DNA of 64,000 nt from Pseudomonas sp. S30 (GTDB taxonomy: Bacteria; Pseudomonadota; Gammaproteobacteria; Pseudomonadales; Pseudomonadaceae). Positions 26,279 to 34,958 of the stretch are shown in pieces; position 1 is the stretch's first letter, and every line of letters begins with the position of its first letter. The position numbers and the translations under genes are program-made. The notes under the pieces were generated by a model. The model saw nothing but the letters and a program-made list of their open reading frames with translations, made no database searches and had not been told where the DNA came from. Location: assembly GCF_016518545.1 (NCBI RefSeq), contig NZ_JACVTO010000024.1, positions 1 to 64,000 of the forward strand, written 5' to 3'.

Positions 26279-27454
26279 ATGAGCTCCCCTGGTCGGCGGT
26301 TGCTTGTCTTACTTGCACTGATGACGCTACTGGGCGTGTTCCCGGTGGATGTAGTGCTTCCTTCGCTTCAAGCCTTGAGCCAGGAGTTCTCCGTCAGCCT
26401 CGCGAGCGCCTCGTACTCCGTCAGCTTGTTTGCGATCGGGGTGGCCGTCTCGCAGTGCGCAATCGGGCCCTTGTCAGATCGAATAGGTCGCAAGAGGCTA
26501 CTACAGGCAGGGCTGTACGCCGCGATCATCGGCGCGCTCGGCTGCGCCCTCTCTGACAACTACGCGAGTTTTACAGCCTTCAGGCTACTTCAAGCACTTG
26601 GCTGCGGATGCTTCGCCTTGAGTCAGGCTATCATTCAGGATAGGTACACGGGGTCCAGGCGCAACACCCTGAGAATAATTCTGATTACAGCCAGCGGGCT
26701 GTTCATCTCCACCGCGCCCCTGGCGGGTAGCGTGTTGCAAAACCTGTTGGGCTGGCAGGGAAGCTTCTATGTGTTCAGTGCTTTTGCCTGCCTGGCGATC
26801 GTGCTGTGTGCCAGGGAACTGGAGAACACCCGCCCAACGGCCCCTGTGCCCGGCGCGATGAAAAGCTATGGCCTCCTGGTTCGCGACCTCCGCTTCCTGG
26901 CCTACTCACTATTTTCTGCGTTCGCCTTCGCCTGCCATTTTTCCTTCATCGTCGTCTCACCCTTACTACTCATGGACCACCTGGGACTCTCCAAATACGG
27001 TTTTTCGATGGTCTTTCTCGGCTACGGCTGTGCCTACCTGGGAGGTGGCATCCTCGCCAGTGCGATCAGCCGGCGAGCACCGGCACACTCTCAGATCCGC
27101 ATTGGCCTCGGGCTCATCGGTGTGGCAGGTGGATTGCTGGTGGTGTGGCTCACAGTGACCACGCTGTCGATCATGGCGCTCCTGGTACCCATGGTGATCT
27201 GCACGGCAGGCACCACGATCCTCAGGCCCGCGGCGACCTGCGCTGCAATGGGGCGTCACCCTGACCGCGCAGGTGCTGCGGCGGCGCTGAGCAATACGTT
27301 GGTGTTCGCAATCGGAGGGCTGGCGAGTGGACTGATTGCGCTGATGGAAACCCGCCTGCCGATGAGCCTGGGCTTCGGCTTCATCGGCGTGAGCCTGTGC
27401 GGCGCGTGGGTGCTCAAAGCTGTCTCGCAGCCTGCGAGCGAAGCCGTTGCCTGA
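26279..27454 (+). CDS. Bcr/CflA-type MFS drug exporter
   Basis: The 391-residue protein has about 12 predicted membrane segments and the MFS motif A variant GPLSDRIGRKRLL after segment 2. The N-terminal block VFPVDVVLPSLQAL resembles the Bcr/CflA subgroup (motif D.Y.P..P), which exports antibiotics such as bicyclomycin or sulfonamides; the actual substrate is unknown. Codon use includes more AT-ending codons than flanking genes, which may indicate later acquisition. No regulator gene sits beside it. The upstream 200 bases after the rlmI terminator are relatively AT-rich and probably hold its promoter. Confidence 0.82.
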   Translation: MSSPGRRLLVLLALMTLLGVFPVDVVLPSLQALSQEFSVSLASASYSVSLFAIGVAVSQCAIGPLSDRIGRKRLLQAGLYAAIIGALGCALSDNYASFTAFRLLQALGCGCFALSQAIIQDRYTGSRRNTLRIILITASGLFISTAPLAGSVLQNLLGWQGSFYVFSAFACLAIVLCARELENTRPTAPVPGAMKSYGLLVRDLRFLAYSLFSAFAFACHFSFIVVSPLLLMDHLGLSKYGFSMVFLGYGCAYLGGGILASAISRRAPAHSQIRIGLGLIGVAGGLLVVWLTVTTLSIMALLVPMVICTAGTTILRPAATCAAMGRHPDRAGAAAALSNTLVFAIGGLASGLIALMETRLPMSLGFGFIGVSLCGAWVLKAVSQPASEAVA

Positions 27455-27524
27455 GTCGAGGGCATGCCGCCCACGCCCAGGCTCGGCCACCCTGGCCGTT
27501 CTGCCACCACAACCTTGCCCTGCC

Positions 27525-28580
27525 TTACAGCTCCAGCACCATCGAGGCGATGCCGAAGTAGATCAGCACGCCCACCGCATCGGCGATGGAGGTCACCAGC
27601 GGCCCGCTGGCCGTGGCAGGGTCGAGTTTCAGGCGGCTCAGCATGAATGGCAGGCTCATGCCGATCAGGCTGCCGATCAGCACGATCACCAGCATGCTGG
27701 TGGCGACGATGAGGGCGATGTCCGCACCACCGCGCAGCAGGCCCAGGGACGCCACGGCCACCGCCATGGTCGCACCCAGCGCCAGGGCCACGCCGCACTC
27801 GCGCCCCAGCAGCCGCAGCCAGTCACGCAGCACCACCTCGCCCGTGGCCAGGCCACGGACCATCAGGGTCGCCGATTGCGCGCCGGCGTTGCCGCCGCTG
27901 TCCACCAGCAGGGGCAGGAAGAACACCAGGGCGATATGCGCGGCGATGGTGTCCTCGAACGCGGCGATGCCCGCCCCGGAGAACAGGTTGCCGAACACCA
28001 GCAGCACCAGCCACAGCACCCGCTTGCGGTACATCAGGCCGAGCGTGGCATCCTTGAGATTACCGATGTGGTTGGTGATGGAGGCGCCCTTGTGGAAATC
28101 TTCGGTGGCTTCCTGCACCACCACATCCAACGCCTCGTCGCAGGTGACGATGCCCACCAGGCGCCCGAGCTCGTCCAGCACCGGCAGCGCCAGCAGGTCG
28201 TGCTGACGGATCAGACGCGCCACCTCCTCCTGCCGCGTGGCGGTGGTCACGCAGATGACCTTGCGCACCATGAGGGTGTCGATCGGCTGTTCCGGCGGGG
28301 CCAGGATCAACTCACGCAGCGACAGCGTACCGAGCAGGTTGCGCGCGGCATCCACAACGTAGGATTGGTAGATGGTCTCGGCGTCGGCCGCTTCGCGGCG
28401 CAGCATGTCGATGGCCTGGCTGGCACTGAGGCCGCTGTCCAGGTGCGAATACTGGCTGATCATCAGCGCGCCGGCCGTGCCCGGCTCGTAGGCGTCCAGC
28501 TCGAGAAAGCGATCGCGCTGCGCCTGCGCAGCCTGGCGCAGTTCGAGTGGATTGCCGAGCAGCGATGGGGTCTGTTGCAT
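27525..28580 (-). CDS. mgtE: Short MgtE-type magnesium transporter, lacks N-terminal domain
   Basis: The 351-residue protein has a pair of CBS domains starting around residue 32 (EPGTAGALM) and running to about 165. A C-terminal five-segment MgtE channel domain follows, with the pore-region block PLLVDSGGNAGAQSATLMVRGLA. Typical MgtE proteins are near 450 residues and carry a superhelical N-domain before the CBS pair that helps gate the channel by Mg2+. That domain is absent here. The ATG at 28580 has a GGAG site 8 to 10 bases upstream, and no N-domain remnant was found further upstream, so the short form seems native. Confidence 0.85.
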   Translation of the reverse strand: MQQTPSLLGNPLELRQAAQAQRDRFLELDAYEPGTAGALMISQYSHLDSGLSASQAIDMLRREAADAETIYQSYVVDAARNLLGTLSLRELILAPPEQPIDTLMVRKVICVTTATRQEEVARLIRQHDLLALPVLDELGRLVGIVTCDEALDVVVQEATEDFHKGASITNHIGNLKDATLGLMYRKRVLWLVLLVFGNLFSGAGIAAFEDTIAAHIALVFFLPLLVDSGGNAGAQSATLMVRGLATGEVVLRDWLRLLGRECGVALALGATMAVAVASLGLLRGGADIALIVATSMLVIVLIGSLIGMSLPFMLSRLKLDPATASGPLVTSIADAVGVLIYFGIASMVLEL

Positions 28581-28843
28581 GGGAGGGTCTCCAGGCGCCG
28601 CTGCGGGCGACCGAAGACTCCGCCCATCGGCGGCTCAAGCCTTCGGCAGCCCGGGCGACGGCGCGCTCAGTGCCAGAATGCAGGTTCTCGAAGAACTGAA
28701 ACTGGGAAGGTCCATTGAGGTAGTGACTCATCGAGCCGCACATGCGGCGCGGCGGATGTTAGCCAAGTCGGTGACTGCCGTCAGTCGCGAATGCCCCATA
28801 TTGGCAGCTTTCAGAAATGCCCTACCGGCACGCTGCAAGATGA

Positions 28844-29926
28844 TTACCTGGGCACCCCAAGGTCGTGTGCGACATGATGGTTATTGGCGATCACGTTCGC
28901 GATCAGCGACTCGCCAGGGAAGTCCGCCATGATGATGCCGACGGTTCGCTTGGCTGTACCGGCCTCGTTCAGCTTCTTCAGGTCATCGCGCGTGAGCACG
29001 TTGGTGCCCTCGAACGAAATGGTGCAGATGCGCATCACGCAGGTGGTCCTGGGGAAGCTGGTGTACCAGGCTATGTCGCCGACGCTCACCAGCCCAGTGG
29101 ACAATCTGGGCGCATCGGTGCCGGGCGAGACATGGCCGCTTGCCACGAAATAGGGAAAGGCGCCTCCGCTACCGGACAGGTAGTTCACATAGAAGGTATG
29201 GGGGTTGCCGGCAGCCGCTCGGTACAACTGGTGCATGACCTTGATGTACTTGTCATGCAAAGACCAGTTGGTGCTCAGCGCATAGTCGTCCTGGATGTCG
29301 AAACTGGCGTAGCTCAGCCCGTAGGGATTGAGATTGCCGATATTGGACAGCAGCACGAATTTCCCACGCACCTCACCCAACGTGATGTCACGCCGCGGCG
29401 CTGGCAGGTAGAACGCCTCATAGCGCTGCATGTAGTTCTTGAACACCTGCTCCAGACTGATATGTACATCGGGGTCGGGCGTGTGCTCTTCACGAAGCCG
29501 AAACAGCACGGTTTCGCTGGGGTTCTCCTTGAGAAACCGAGCGATGGATTCCAGTGCCGAACCGAACATCTTGTCGAGGTAGACCGGCCCGTGGTGCAGC
29601 GCCAGCGAGCTGCCGGTACGTCTTACGCGCAGATCCAGTACTCGAATGCCGTATTCGAGCTGCTGGTCGAAGTCGAGTGTCTGGGTCACGATGACGTCAT
29701 CGGCGATCGGGAACACGTGCTTGTTGAAGGTGGCCGAGTCATGGGTTCCCGGGATCGCCAGTTCACTGAGCATCACGTCATCGCGGATATCCTTCATCCA
29801 GCGACGCTTGTCGCTGAAGCGATCCTTCGCAGAATGTGAATAGGCATCGTCATCATGGGCCGTGGCCGTGTTGCACAGGAGCATGAGCACACAGACAAGC
29901 CAGGCAAGGGCGCGGGGGGCATGCAT
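28844..29926 (-). CDS. Secreted phosphatidylinositol-specific phospholipase C-like protein
   Basis: From the ATG at 29926, preceded by GGAGAG, the 360-residue protein has a clear signal peptide (LAWLVCVLMLLCNTATA). The PI-PLC X domain shows IPGTHDS with H62 and LHHGPVYLD with H112, corresponding to the two catalytic histidines of Bacillus PI-PLC. R100 in DLRV is a likely active-site residue. Bacterial enzymes of this fold cleave phosphatidylinositol or GPI anchors, lipids mostly of eukaryotic membranes, so a role in interaction with eukaryotes is plausible but inferred. No secretion genes adjoin it. Confidence 0.87.
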   Translation of the reverse strand: MHAPRALAWLVCVLMLLCNTATAHDDDAYSHSAKDRFSDKRRWMKDIRDDVMLSELAIPGTHDSATFNKHVFPIADDVIVTQTLDFDQQLEYGIRVLDLRVRRTGSSLALHHGPVYLDKMFGSALESIARFLKENPSETVLFRLREEHTPDPDVHISLEQVFKNYMQRYEAFYLPAPRRDITLGEVRGKFVLLSNIGNLNPYGLSYASFDIQDDYALSTNWSLHDKYIKVMHQLYRAAAGNPHTFYVNYLSGSGGAFPYFVASGHVSPGTDAPRLSTGLVSVGDIAWYTSFPRTTCVMRICTISFEGTNVLTRDDLKKLNEAGTAKRTVGIIMADFPGESLIANVIANNHHVAHDLGVPR

Positions 29927-30265
29927 GGTAGAGCTCTCCAGGTTTCCAGCGATGGGTGTCCAGCGTAGGGGCCGCAGCACTGGCGCGGCGGTACATAGCT
30001 GTGCGAACGCCCAAGGATCACCCGCCAGCCAGTGACCGCACCTCGGTTCGCAGGCGCTTGCGCATTCCTTCCACGCGCCAGCGGTGTAGAATCGAGCTAT
30101 TCATCGCCAGTCATCCCCGGCGGGTTTATGAGCTCTGGTCGAGCCCGCGGCGATCCCGCACGGTCATCGGCCCCACTCCGTGCCAGCGGCAACCGGCTTC
30201 GGCGCACTGGAAGAGAGAAGCTCACTCCCCAATTCGTGACCTGATCAAGCCGCCAGGAGTGCTTC
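29927..30265. other. Intergenic region between PI-PLC and ilvD
   Basis: About 340 bases without a recognisable gene between divergent genes. It should contain the ilvD promoter; a TAGAAT at 30087-30092 is the best -10-like element seen, with no good -35. The GGAG ribosome site of ilvD is at its right end. No branched-chain leader peptide with runs of Ile/Val/Leu codons was found by eye. Confidence 0.5.
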
Positions 30266-32107
30266 ATGCCTGATTACCGTTCCAAGACTTCCACCCACGG
30301 CCGCAACATGGCCGGTGCACGTGCGCTGTGGCGCGCCACCGGCATGAAGGACGACGACTTCAAGAAGCCGATCATCGCCATCGCCAACTCCTTCACCCAG
30401 TTCGTCCCGGGGCATGTGCACCTCAAGGACCTGGGTCAGCTGGTCGCCCGCGAGATCGAGCGTGCCGGCGGCGTGGCCAAGGAGTTCAACACCATCGCCG
30501 TGGACGATGGCATCGCCATGGGCCACGACGGCATGCTGTACTCGCTGCCCAGCCGCGAGATCATCGCCGATGCGGTCGAGTACATGGTCAACGCCCACTG
30601 CGCCGATGCCCTGGTGTGCATCTCCAACTGCGACAAGATCACCCCCGGCATGCTGATGGCCGCCCTGCGCCTGAACATCCCGGTGATCTTCGTTTCCGGC
30701 GGGCCGATGGAAGCCGGCAAGACCAAGCTGGCCAGTCACGGGCTGGACTTGGTGGATGCGATGGTCATCGCCGCCGACACCTCGGCCTCCGACGAAAAGG
30801 TCGCCGAATACGAGCGCAGCGCCTGTCCGACCTGCGGTTCGTGCTCCGGCATGTTCACCGCCAACTCGATGAACTGCCTCACCGAAGCGCTGGGCCTGGC
30901 CCTGCCGGGCAATGGCTCGACCCTGGCCACCCACGCCGACCGTGAACAGCTGTTCCTCACCGCCGGGCGCACCATCGTCGAGCTGTGCAAGCGCTATTAC
31001 GGCGAAAACGACGATTCTGTGCTGCCGCGCAGCATCGCCAACTTCAAGGCGTTCGAGAACGCCATGATGCTCGACATCGCCATGGGCGGGTCCACCAACA
31101 CCATCCTGCACCTGCTGGCGGCCGCCCAGGAAGCCGAAGTCGCGTTCGACCTGCGCGACATCGACCGCCTGTCGCGCACGGTGCCGCAGCTGTGCAAGGT
31201 GGCGCCGAACATCCAGAAGTACCACATGGAAGACGTCCACCGCGCCGGCGGCATTTTCAGCATCCTCGGCTCGCTGGCCCGCGGTGGCCTGCTGCACACC
31301 GACCTGCCGACCGTGCACAGCCGCAGCATGGAAGAGGCCATCGCCAAGTGGGACATCACCCAGACCGACGACGAGGCCGTGCACACCTTCTTCAAGGCCG
31401 GCCCGGCCGGCATTCCGACCCAGACTGCGTTCAGCCAGTCCACGCGCTGGGACAGCCTCGACGACGACCGTGAAAACGGCTGCATTCGCAGCGTCGAGCA
31501 CGCTTATTCGAAGGAGGGCGGCCTGGCCGTGCTGTACGGCAACATCGCGCTGGACGGCTGCGTGGTGAAGACGGCGGGCGTGGACGAGTCGATCCATGTG
31601 TTCGAAGGCAACGCGAAGATCTTCGAGAGCCAGGACAGCGCCGTGCGCGGCATCCTCGCCGACCAGGTGCAGGCCGGCGATATCGTGATCATCCGCTACG
31701 AAGGTCCCAAGGGTGGTCCGGGCATGCAGGAAATGCTCTATCCCACCTCGTACCTGAAGTCCAAGGGGCTGGGCAAAGCCTGCGCCCTGCTCACCGACGG
31801 CCGCTTCTCCGGCGGTACCTCGGGGCTGTCGATCGGCCATGCCTCGCCGGAAGCTGCTGCCGGCGGCGCCATCGGTCTGGTGATGGACGGCGACAAGGTT
31901 TTGATCGACATTCCCAACCGTTCGATCAACCTGCTGGTGAGCGACGAGACGCTGGCGGCGCGCCGAGCCGAACAGGACAAGAAGGGCTGGAAACCGGCTG
32001 AAGCGCGCCCGCGCAAGGTGACCACCGCCCTCAAGGCCTATGCACTGCTGGCCACCAGCGCCGACAAGGGCGCGGTCCGCAACAAGGCCCTGCTCGACGG
32101 GCTCTGA
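30266..32107 (+). CDS. ilvD: Dihydroxy-acid dehydratase IlvD
   Basis: IlvD dehydrates 2,3-dihydroxy acids to 2-keto acids in isoleucine and valine synthesis using an iron-sulfur cluster and Mg2+. The 613-residue protein begins MPDYRSKTSTHGRNMAGARAL. It has cluster cysteines in the SNCDKITPGML and CPTCGSCSGMF motifs and the catalytic-serine region GRFSGGTSGLSIGHASPEA near the C-terminus. Size matches the [4Fe-4S] type of E. coli. A strong terminator follows directly. Confidence 0.97.
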   Translation: MPDYRSKTSTHGRNMAGARALWRATGMKDDDFKKPIIAIANSFTQFVPGHVHLKDLGQLVAREIERAGGVAKEFNTIAVDDGIAMGHDGMLYSLPSREIIADAVEYMVNAHCADALVCISNCDKITPGMLMAALRLNIPVIFVSGGPMEAGKTKLASHGLDLVDAMVIAADTSASDEKVAEYERSACPTCGSCSGMFTANSMNCLTEALGLALPGNGSTLATHADREQLFLTAGRTIVELCKRYYGENDDSVLPRSIANFKAFENAMMLDIAMGGSTNTILHLLAAAQEAEVAFDLRDIDRLSRTVPQLCKVAPNIQKYHMEDVHRAGGIFSILGSLARGGLLHTDLPTVHSRSMEEAIAKWDITQTDDEAVHTFFKAGPAGIPTQTAFSQSTRWDSLDDDRENGCIRSVEHAYSKEGGLAVLYGNIALDGCVVKTAGVDESIHVFEGNAKIFESQDSAVRGILADQVQAGDIVIIRYEGPKGGPGMQEMLYPTSYLKSKGLGKACALLTDGRFSGGTSGLSIGHASPEAAAGGAIGLVMDGDKVLIDIPNRSINLLVSDETLAARRAEQDKKGWKPAEARPRKVTTALKAYALLATSADKGAVRNKALLDGL

Positions 32108-32123
32108 TCGCATCCCGGCCTGC

Positions 32124-32157
32124 AAAAAAACCGGCGCCCCGTGCGCCGGTTTTTTTG
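32124..32157 (+). terminator. Rho-independent terminator of ilvD
   Basis: The stem ACCGGCGC / GCGCCGGT (around 32130-32150) is flanked by an A7 run on the left and a T7 run on the right, so it may work in both directions for ilvD and the convergent Lrp-family gene. Confidence 0.88.
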
Positions 32158-32167
32158 TGTGACGCGG

Positions 32168-32632
32168 TTACAGCGGCAAGCAGGTGGTCGATTTGATCTC
32201 CGACAGCGCCACGATCGAGTTCACCTCTTGAATGCCGGGCACGTTGGACAGCGTTTCAAAGAAGAAGCGCTCGTACGCCTCGATGTCGGCCGTGACGATG
32301 CGCAGCAGGAAATCCACCGATCCCATCAGCACATAGCATTCCAGTACTTCGGGAAAACCGCGAATCGCCTCGGTGAATTCGGTGAAATTCGAGCGCCCGT
32401 GGGCATTGAGTTTTATTTCCGCGAAGATCTGCGTATTCAGGCCGATCTTGCGTCGATCCAGCAGGGTGACCTGGCCGCGGATGATCCCCTCGTCTTTCAG
32501 GCGCTGAATTCTCCGCCAGCATGGCGACTGCGACAGGCCGATGCGCTCGGCGATCTGTGCACTGGAAAGCGATGCATCCTCCTGCAGCAGTGCCAGAATG
32601 CGACGATCGTAGGCATCCAATTCGCTCTGCAT
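32168..32632 (-). CDS. Lrp/AsnC family transcriptional regulator
   Basis: The 154-residue protein has an N-terminal winged helix-turn-helix (LDAYDRRILALLQEDASLS then IAERIGLSQSPCWRRIQRL) and a C-terminal RAM/ligand-binding domain (residues about 65-150, with YVLMGSVDFLLRIV). These feast/famine regulators sense amino acids and often control a divergent neighbour. The divergent gene at 32757 encodes an ACT-like protein, and an AATT-centred imperfect palindrome lies between them, so it may be the direct target. Confidence 0.9.
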   Translation of the reverse strand: MQSELDAYDRRILALLQEDASLSSAQIAERIGLSQSPCWRRIQRLKDEGIIRGQVTLLDRRKIGLNTQIFAEIKLNAHGRSNFTEFTEAIRGFPEVLECYVLMGSVDFLLRIVTADIEAYERFFFETLSNVPGIQEVNSIVALSEIKSTTCLPL

Positions 32633-32660
32633 GTTTCATTCTCTAATCGTTATAAAAAGA

Positions 32661-32679
32661 CTCATGCAATTCGCGTGAG
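32661..32679. promoter_or_regulatory. AATT-centred palindrome, candidate Lrp-type operator
   Basis: CTCATGCAATTCGCGTGAG matches its reverse complement at 7 of 9 base pairs around a central T and lies between the divergent Lrp-family and ACT-like genes. Lrp-family sites commonly have an AT-rich centre flanked by inverted arms. Confidence 0.4.
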
Positions 32680-32756
32680 CTGATAAACCGACTGATAATA
32701 GCGAAGAAATTCCGGTTTCAACCAGGGAAAATGCGTTCATCCATCTGGAGAATCCC

Positions 32757-33083
32757 ATGAACGCACTTCAACGTCCCGATACTCCAGCACGCAGCGATGC
32801 CTGGGCCGCCAGCGCCCATCTCACGGACGTTCGCTATCGCCTGGCGATCGAGGCCGAGCCGGACAGCCTGTGCCGAGTACTCAACCTGTTCGCCCTGCAA
32901 GGCCTGACACCCCACAGTATGCAGGTGACCCAGCATGACGACCTGCTGCATCTGGAAATCGGTATCGCCGGACTGAGCTGGCACCGTGCCGGGGTGATCG
33001 CGCAGAAGATGCGCAACCTGGTGTGTGCAGAACAGGTGCTGCTTGAAAGCGCGCCAAGGCTTGCGGGGGTGTCCACTGGCTGA
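32757..33083 (+). CDS. Small ACT-like domain protein
   Basis: The 108-residue protein has a beta-alpha-beta pattern (YRLAIEAEPDSLCRVLNLFALQG then HSMQVTQHDDLLHLEIGI) that resembles an ACT domain like the small subunits of acetolactate synthase (IlvM). It is not long enough for a full IlvN-type subunit, and no catalytic ilvG/ilvI gene adjoins it. It starts 124 bases from the divergent Lrp-family regulator and 650 bases after ilvD. A role in amino-acid sensing or binding is inferred from fold and context only. A GGAG site precedes the ATG. Confidence 0.6.
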   Translation: MNALQRPDTPARSDAWAASAHLTDVRYRLAIEAEPDSLCRVLNLFALQGLTPHSMQVTQHDDLLHLEIGIAGLSWHRAGVIAQKMRNLVCAEQVLLESAPRLAGVSTG

Positions 33084-33194
33084 GGCGCGCTGGCCGGCGC
33101 CAGGCTGCAAGATCCGGAAACCAGTTTTCCAGACCTGGACTCACCTCATGGCTAAGCTTGCTCGGGCCAACGACTAACCGGCAAGGATGCCGCC

Positions 33195-34871
33195 ATGTAC
33201 CACGCCCACGATCACAGCCTGGACCTCAATCGCCTGCTTGAAACCCTGCTCGACGAGCAGCGCCTGGAGCCGGGCGATACGCTGAAGGTACTGGAACAGG
33301 CCAGGAACACAGCGCTCCACCCTCTCGAACTTCTCGCCAACCTGAACCTGACGGACCGCCAGCGACCGGATTGCATACTGGATTTGGACACGCTGTGCCA
33401 ATGGCTGGCAGACAAGACCGGTCAGGTATATCGGCGTCTGGACCCGCTGAAAATCGACCTGGCGCGCGTCAATGGGCTGATTTCGCCAGCGTTCGCGCGC
33501 TGTCACGGCATCATGGCCGTGGCGCGGGACGAACGTGGAGTGACCGTGGCCAGTGCTCAACCCTACCAGCGTGGATGGGAAGCGGACCTGGCACGCAGCC
33601 TCGGCCTGCCCATCCGCCGGGTGCTGGCCAACCCGGTGCAGCTTCGCCAGCTCACCCACACCTGCGAGCACCTGGCGCAGTCCATCCAGGGAGCGCAGCG
33701 CCAGGGTGCCAGCCTGGGCGCGCTGGAGCATTTGCTCGAACAGGGCGCCAGCGCTTGCAGCGATACTGTCGACGACGCGCACATCGTGCATATCGCCGAC
33801 TGGCTGGTGGCCTATGCGGTGGAACAGCGAGCCAGCGATATCCACCTGGAGCCGCGTCAGGATCAAGGGCGACTTCGCTATCGCATCGACGGCCTGCTGC
33901 ACACTGTCTATGGCTTTCCGGCCAGCGTGACCCTGGCGCTGGTCAGTCGCCTCAAGCACCTCGCACGCATGGACGTGGCGCAGAAGCGCCGGCCCCAGGA
34001 CGGGCGTCTGCGCAGCCGCCTGGCCGGCGGCAAGGAGGTGGAGTTGCGCCTTTCCACCCTGCCCACCCCGTTCGGAGAGAAACTGGTGCTAAGGCTGTTC
34101 GACCCCGAGCAACTGCACGAAAGTTTCGAACGCCTGGGGCTCGATGGCGCGTTGCTCGCCCAATGGCACGCCCTGTTGAGCAGGCGCCAGGGCATCATCC
34201 TGCTCACAGGCCCGACCGGCTCGGGCAAGACCAGCACGCTGTATGCCAGCCTCAAGCATCTGGCCACCCCCGAGGTGAATCTGTGCACCATCGAGGACCC
34301 CATCGAACGACTGGAGCCGGGCTTCAATCAGTTGCAGGTCCAGCCGAGCCTGGACCTGACCTTCGCCAATGGCGTGCGCGCCCTGCTGCGCCAAGATCCG
34401 GACATCATCATGATCGGCGAGATTCGCGATCGCGAGACGGCCCAGGTGGCGGTCCAGGCGGCCCTGACCGGTCACCTGGTGCTCTCCACCCTGCACACCA
34501 ACGACGCATGCGCTGCGGTGACCCGCTTGCAGGAGCTGGGTGTGGCTGACTACCTGATCAAGGCCACCCTGGTGGCAGTGATGGCCCAGCGCCTGATCAG
34601 GACCTTCTGCACCGATTGCCGGGGACAGCTTCACAACGCAGACGGGTCATGTAGGACATGTCGCGGAACGGGGTATCTGGGGCGCACGGGACTGTTCGAA
34701 TTGCTGGTGCTCTGCGAAGCTTTGCGTGCTCGCATCGCCACCCGAACCGACCTGGACAGCTTTCGTCACCAAGCGTTGGCACACGGCATGCGGGATCTGC
34801 GCCGGTGCGGCGAGGAGAAGGTTGCGCAAGGCCTGACCAGCCTGCAGGAGGTGTTTAGGGTGTGCGGCTGA
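33195..34871 (+). CDS. Orphan GspE/PilB-type secretion ATPase
   Basis: The 558-residue protein is a type II secretion / type IV pilus assembly ATPase. It has an N-terminal MshEN-like region (residues 1-150), the linker motif SDIHLEP at 214-220, Walker A GPTGSGKT at 339-346, the Asp box and Walker B region IIMIGEIRDRETA, the His box TGHLVLSTLHTNDA, and a four-cysteine zinc module (CTDC and CRTC). The cysteine module favours GspE or PilB over retraction ATPases. No gspD/F/G or pilC/D genes adjoin it, so its partners must be elsewhere or lost. Confidence 0.88.
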   Translation: MYHAHDHSLDLNRLLETLLDEQRLEPGDTLKVLEQARNTALHPLELLANLNLTDRQRPDCILDLDTLCQWLADKTGQVYRRLDPLKIDLARVNGLISPAFARCHGIMAVARDERGVTVASAQPYQRGWEADLARSLGLPIRRVLANPVQLRQLTHTCEHLAQSIQGAQRQGASLGALEHLLEQGASACSDTVDDAHIVHIADWLVAYAVEQRASDIHLEPRQDQGRLRYRIDGLLHTVYGFPASVTLALVSRLKHLARMDVAQKRRPQDGRLRSRLAGGKEVELRLSTLPTPFGEKLVLRLFDPEQLHESFERLGLDGALLAQWHALLSRRQGIILLTGPTGSGKTSTLYASLKHLATPEVNLCTIEDPIERLEPGFNQLQVQPSLDLTFANGVRALLRQDPDIIMIGEIRDRETAQVAVQAALTGHLVLSTLHTNDACAAVTRLQELGVADYLIKATLVAVMAQRLIRTFCTDCRGQLHNADGSCRTCRGTGYLGRTGLFELLVLCEALRARIATRTDLDSFRHQALAHGMRDLRRCGEEKVAQGLTSLQEVFRVCG

Positions 34872-34917
34872 ACGTGCTGCCCTGCACCTCCAGGAACTTG
34901 CTCCCGGCCCGGCGATC

Positions 34918-34931
34918 AAAAGCGCGCTTTT
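34918..34931. repeat. Perfect 14-base palindrome AAAAGCGCGCTTTT
   Basis: Lies in the 87-base gap between the ATPase gene and the DUF2388 gene, inside a longer imperfect GGCG...CGCC hairpin. Could be a short terminator or protein site. Confidence 0.35.
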
Positions 34932-34958
34932 GCGCCCTAACCTCCCGAGGTATCTTCC

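Noticed and set aside
28581..28843. Missing MgtE N-domain as a frameshifted fragment upstream
   Set aside because: Translations of this stretch on the minus strand show no MgtE N-domain blocks.
30245..32125. A 626-codon minus-strand frame opposite ilvD
   Set aside because: Antisense shadow of a conserved enzyme; His/Val/Gly-rich with no leader or domain.
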